A DNA stretch of 64,000 nucleotides from Gemmatimonadota bacterium (lineage in GTDB: Bacteria; Gemmatimonadota; Gemmatimonadetes; Gemmatimonadales; Gemmatimonadaceae). Under the pieces are notes generated by a model, which searched no databases, was not told the DNA's origin, and saw only the letters and a program-made list of their open reading frames with translations. Below, piece after piece: positions 62,025 through 64,000 of the stretch (the first letter of the stretch is position 1; each line of letters starts with the position of its first letter). The stretch is taken from positions 248,001 to 312,000 of the forward strand of contig JAQBQB010000028.1 of the NCBI GenBank assembly GCA_028287235.1, written 5' to 3'. The position numbers were made by a program, and so were the translations under genes.

Positions 62025-62783
62025 TCAGACCATCACCGCACCGCCGGCGACGTCGAGAATGATGCCGGTGAGCCACGACGACTCGCCCGACGCAAGGAAG
62101 AGCGCGGCGCGTGCGACGTCGTCGGGCGTGCCGAGTCGCGGAATGGGATGCAACTCGGCGAGCTTCGTCTGAACGGCTTGTGGGATCCGCTCGGCGTTGC
62201 GCGCGGTCAGGATCGTTTCGGGCGCGATGCAGTTGGCGCGAATGCCGAAGGGGCCCGCCTGCGCGGCGACGTCCTGGGTGAGTATCTGCACGCCCGCCTT
62301 CGCCGCGGCATAGGGAATGGGCGCGTTGGGATGCGGCCGGCGCGCCGCGGCGGACGAGATGGTGATGATGTTGCCGCTGCCGCGCGTCTTCATGCCCGGC
62401 AGGAAGCTCTTGAGCGTGAGAAACGTGGCGGTGAGGTTGCCGTCGACGGCGGCGCGCCACGCCTCTTCGCTGGTCTCCTCGAGAGGCCCGGGCGGTGCGG
62501 GGCTGCCGCCCGCGTTGGCGACGAGCAGGTCGAGGGCGCCGAATCGTTCCTCGATTTGCCGGCGCATCGCTTCGATCTCAGCGAATTGCGTGACGTCGGC
62601 CGTGACGGCCATGGCGGTGCCGCCGTCACGCTCGATCTCGGCGACGACGGCGTCGAGCGCGCGCACGTCTCGGCCGTGCACCGCCACCGCGGCTCCCTGA
62701 TGCGCGAACAGGCGCGCGATGGCTTCTCCAATCCCGCGCGAGCTGCCGGTCACGAGCGCGACCTTCCCGTCGAGTGCGGCCAT
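62025..62783 (-). CDS. SDR family NAD(P)-dependent oxidoreductase
   Basis: 252 residues, GGAGG six bases before ATG 62783. Classical short-chain dehydrogenase: TGSSRGIGEAIA (cofactor loop), NAGG, the Ser in ITISSAAA and the YAAAK pair in IPYAAAKAGVQ, so Ser-Tyr-Lys are complete. The HGRD after the second strand suggests NADP(H) preference. Members resemble 3-oxoacyl-ACP reductases and alcohol dehydrogenases, so the substrate is open. The promoter carries direct repeats TTTCGTTATAC placed as a repressor site. It is divergent from the small membrane protein at 62868. Confidence 0.94.
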   Translation of the reverse strand: MAALDGKVALVTGSSRGIGEAIARLFAHQGAAVAVHGRDVRALDAVVAEIERDGGTAMAVTADVTQFAEIEAMRRQIEERFGALDLLVANAGGSPAPPGPLEETSEEAWRAAVDGNLTATFLTLKSFLPGMKTRGSGNIITISSAAARRPHPNAPIPYAAAKAGVQILTQDVAAQAGPFGIRANCIAPETILTARNAERIPQAVQTKLAELHPIPRLGTPDDVARAALFLASGESSWLTGIILDVAGGAVMV

Positions 62784-62797
62784 GGATCCTCCGTTGA

Positions 62798-62840
62798 TTT
62801 CGTTATACCATCAGTCTACTTTCGTTATACACTAAGTCAA
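62798..62840 (-). promoter_or_regulatory. SDR promoter overlapped by two direct repeats
   Basis: On the minus strand TTGACT (62840-62835) and TAGACT (62818-62813) are 16 bases apart. Two identical 11-mers, TTTCGTTATAC on the plus strand, lie at 62820-62830 (in the spacer) and 62798-62808 (at the start point), 22 bases apart. This is the usual position for an operator, and the truncated TetR gene 700 bases away is a candidate repressor. Confidence 0.6.
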
Positions 62841-62867
62841 CTTCGATATTCTCGCCCAGGAGCTTCC

Positions 62868-63218
62868 GTGCCACTCACCCAGCTGCTGCTCATCCTCCTT
62901 CGCACACTGGCCGGCGCGCAGGTCGTCGTCGGCATCGGGCTCTGGACGGGCCATTGGTACGGCATCGTCGGCGTGCATCGCACCGTCGGTGTCGCGTTCG
63001 TCGTCACGCTCTGGGTGCTGGCGGGGCTCGCGCTCGCGCGGCGGCGATCGACCGGGGTGGCGGTGGTCGCGATTCTTTGGGGCGTTGGAGTCGCGGCCTT
63101 CGGTTTCATGCAGCAACGCATCTTGCCGGGCGATCTGCATTGGATCGTGCGGGTGGCGCACCTGGCGATCGGTGTCGTGGCCATGCCGATCGCTGCGCTG
63201 TTGGCGCGGGAGTCGTGA
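62868..63218 (+). CDS. Small four-TM membrane protein
   Basis: 116 residues from GTG 62868 with AGGAG six bases upstream. Four TMs: LTQLLLILLRTLAGAQVVVGIGLW (start), TVGVAFVVTLWVLAGLALA, GVAVVAILWGVGVAAFGF and RVAHLAIGVVAMPIAALLA (each shown in part). His residues near the membrane (GHWYGIVGVHR, DLHWIVRVAH) suggest haem or metal contacts, as in some cytochrome-like proteins, but no definite family. It is divergent from the SDR gene and could be controlled together with it. Confidence 0.75.
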   Translation: MPLTQLLLILLRTLAGAQVVVGIGLWTGHWYGIVGVHRTVGVAFVVTLWVLAGLALARRRSTGVAVVAILWGVGVAAFGFMQQRILPGDLHWIVRVAHLAIGVVAMPIAALLARES

Positions 63219-63241
63219 GGGTTGGGGCAAGGAGCAGCCTC

Positions 63242-63273
63242 GTCATTCCGAGGAGCAGCGCGACGAGGAATCT
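63242..63273 (+). repeat. Second dispersed-repeat type (GTCATTCCGAGG)
   Basis: A GTCATTCCGAGG core, then GCAGCGCGACGAGGAATCT. It is similar in style to the CATCCTGAGCG family (a CATnCnGAG opening and a GAnGATCT/GAATCT close) but distinct. One copy is seen here, just before the 21-bp array. Confidence 0.55.
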
Positions 63274-63315
63274 GCCGTCGCGTACTCGGGGACGAGTGTT
63301 GGTGCGGTCGAGTAG

Positions 63316-63466
63316 ATCCTTCGCTTCGCTCAGGATGACATCGGCTTCGCTCGGGATGACATCGGCTTCGCTCGGGATGACATCCGCTTCGCTCGGGATG
63401 ACATCCGCTTCGCTCAGGATGACATCGGCTTCGCTCAGGATGACATGGGGCTTCGCTCGGGATGAC
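63316..63466 (+). repeat. Array of 21-bp tandem repeats (GGCTTCGCTCRGGATGACATC)
   Basis: About seven units with a 21-base period (one of 22): ATCCTTCGCTTCGCTCAGGATGAC starts the run (shown in part), then units of the form ATCSGCTTCGCTCRGGATGAC end at 63360, 63381, 63402, 63423, 63444 and 63466. The unit is the right arm of the dispersed repeat at 35340-35707, amplified on its own. It fills most of the 295-base gap between the membrane protein and TetR genes. There are no spacers, so it is not a CRISPR. Confidence 0.85.
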
Positions 63467-63490
63467 ATGCGGCGCCGCTCACGCTAGAAT
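63462..63490 (+). promoter_or_regulatory. Candidate TetR promoter with -35 supplied by the repeat array
   Basis: ATGACA (63462-63467), at the end of the last repeat unit, and TAGAAT (63485-63490) are separated by exactly 17 bases. TSS would be near 63497, 17 nt before ATG 63514. Confidence 0.5.
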
Positions 63491-63513
63491 CCGGACACGA
63501 TGCCACCCCGCCG

Positions 63514-64000
63514 ATGAGCCCACGGCCCTACACGCCGGTCGAGCGCCAGAAGACCGTGGACGCCGGTCGCGAACGGATTCTCACCGGCGCGCGCGAGTTG
63601 CTGATGGACGACGACGCGGAAGGATTTTCGATCGACGCGGTGGCGCGGCGCGCGGGCGTGTCGCGCATGACGGTCTACAACCAGTTCGAGTCGAAGGCCG
63701 GATTGCTCGAAGCGTTGTTCGACTCGATCGCGGCGCGTGGGCCGTTCGGACAGATGAGCGACGTCTTCGCGCAGAAGGATCCAGTGGCGGCACTGGACGA
63801 TTTCATCGCGCTCTTCGGCCGCTTCTGGACGCACAGCCGCCGTGCGCATCTGCGCCTCCGCGCGGCGGCGGCGAACGATCCGGAGCTCGCGGCGGCGCTC
63901 GAGAGCCGCAACGACCGGCGGCGTCACGGACTCGTGGAGCTCGTGCGCCGGATCTCGAAGAAAGCGAAGCCCGTCGTTCCGCACGACGAGGTCGTGAACG
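63514..64000 (+). CDS. TetR family transcriptional regulator, truncated at the window edge
   Basis: 162 complete codons visible; the end is beyond the window. The start ATG 63514 begins MSPRPYTPVERQKTVDAG. The HTH (residues about 20-65: RERILTGARELLMDDDAEGF, split; IDAVARRAGVSRMTVYNQFESKAGLLEALF, split) is classical TetR, with VSRMTVYNQF as recognition helix. The ligand-binding part is incomplete. It is a candidate regulator of the SDR/membrane protein promoter region with its TTTCGTTATAC repeats. An ATG at 63500 opens a frame that stops at once. Confidence 0.92.
   Translation, partial: MSPRPYTPVERQKTVDAGRERILTGARELLMDDDAEGFSIDAVARRAGVSRMTVYNQFESKAGLLEALFDSIAARGPFGQMSDVFAQKDPVAALDDFIALFGRFWTHSRRAHLRLRAAAANDPELAAALESRNDRRRHGLVELVRRISKKAKPVVPHDEVVN

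Noticed and set aside
63316-63466. Tandem 21-bp repeats as a CRISPR array
   Set aside because: The units are directly adjacent with no unique spacers, and no cas gene is in the window.

Overview
This window is high-GC chromosomal DNA from a Gram-negative soil-type bacterium. The best guess is Gemmatimonadota, with Acidobacteriota as the alternative. The grounds are three PadR-regulator plus duplicated orphan permease (ADOP) pairs, many exported hydrolases and peptidases carrying Gly/Arg-rich inserts, a TonB-plug-like secreted protein without a barrel, a beta-barrel outer membrane protein, and dispersed repeats with the core GTCATCCTGAGCGAGCG. This assignment rests on remembered gene content and was not tested by a search. 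I saw no rRNA, tRNA, CRISPR array, transposase or phage gene.

Layout. 1-2926: end of a PadR regulator and its ADOP permease. 2927-4382: creatininase-like lipoprotein and a DinB protein. 4465-5217: TerC membrane protein. 5322-12434: a tight five-gene MoxR / DUF58 / membrane-protein operon. 12522-15673: a TldE/TldD-type pair whose TldD member has a Tat signal. 15681-24555: secreted and membrane hydrolases (DUF4159, amidase, PRC-barrel, amidohydrolase, M28 peptidase) mixed with small unknown genes. 24652-33403: unknown protein, ankyrin-like protein with an unusual leader, second M28 peptidase, VOC protein, M1 peptidase, branched-chain aminotransferase plus cupin-like protein. 33447-38392: NamZ-type muramidase, DUF2277, an 89-bp tandem repeat array and a short UvrA. 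38404-42839: penicillin-acylase-type hydrolase, Tyr/Gly-rich secreted protein, outer membrane barrel. 42988-47502: Nudix, a VOC remnant, an HhH protein, an exported cyclophilin and a family B DNA polymerase. 47520-50524: second PadR-ADOP pair. 50538-57034: amidohydrolase, then a sensory block of a small helical protein, a double-domain KaiC-like ATPase and a PAS-GAF histidine kinase, with another histidine kinase facing away from it. 57217-58795: unknown protein, P-loop kinase, GNAT. 59001-62007: third PadR-ADOP pair, preceded by two perfect dyads. 62025-64000: SDR oxidoreductase, small membrane protein, a 21-bp repeat array and a truncated TetR regulator.

How the genes work together. Much of the window serves the cell envelope: peptide and amide hydrolysis outside the cytoplasm (M28, M1, amidase, penicillin acylase, NamZ), permease-like proteins under PadR control, and a MoxR/von Willebrand-factor-type complex. 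Expression signals are often readable. Several genes have a TAnnnT -10 box only 6 to 10 nt before the start codon, which suggests leaderless mRNAs, while others have clear Shine-Dalgarno sites. The most interesting non-coding signals are the paired dyads before the third PadR gene, the perfectly sequestered Shine-Dalgarno before the ankyrin gene, the 22-bp-spaced direct repeats over the SDR promoter, a hairpin of about 35 bp at 40683-40757, and the repeat arrays.
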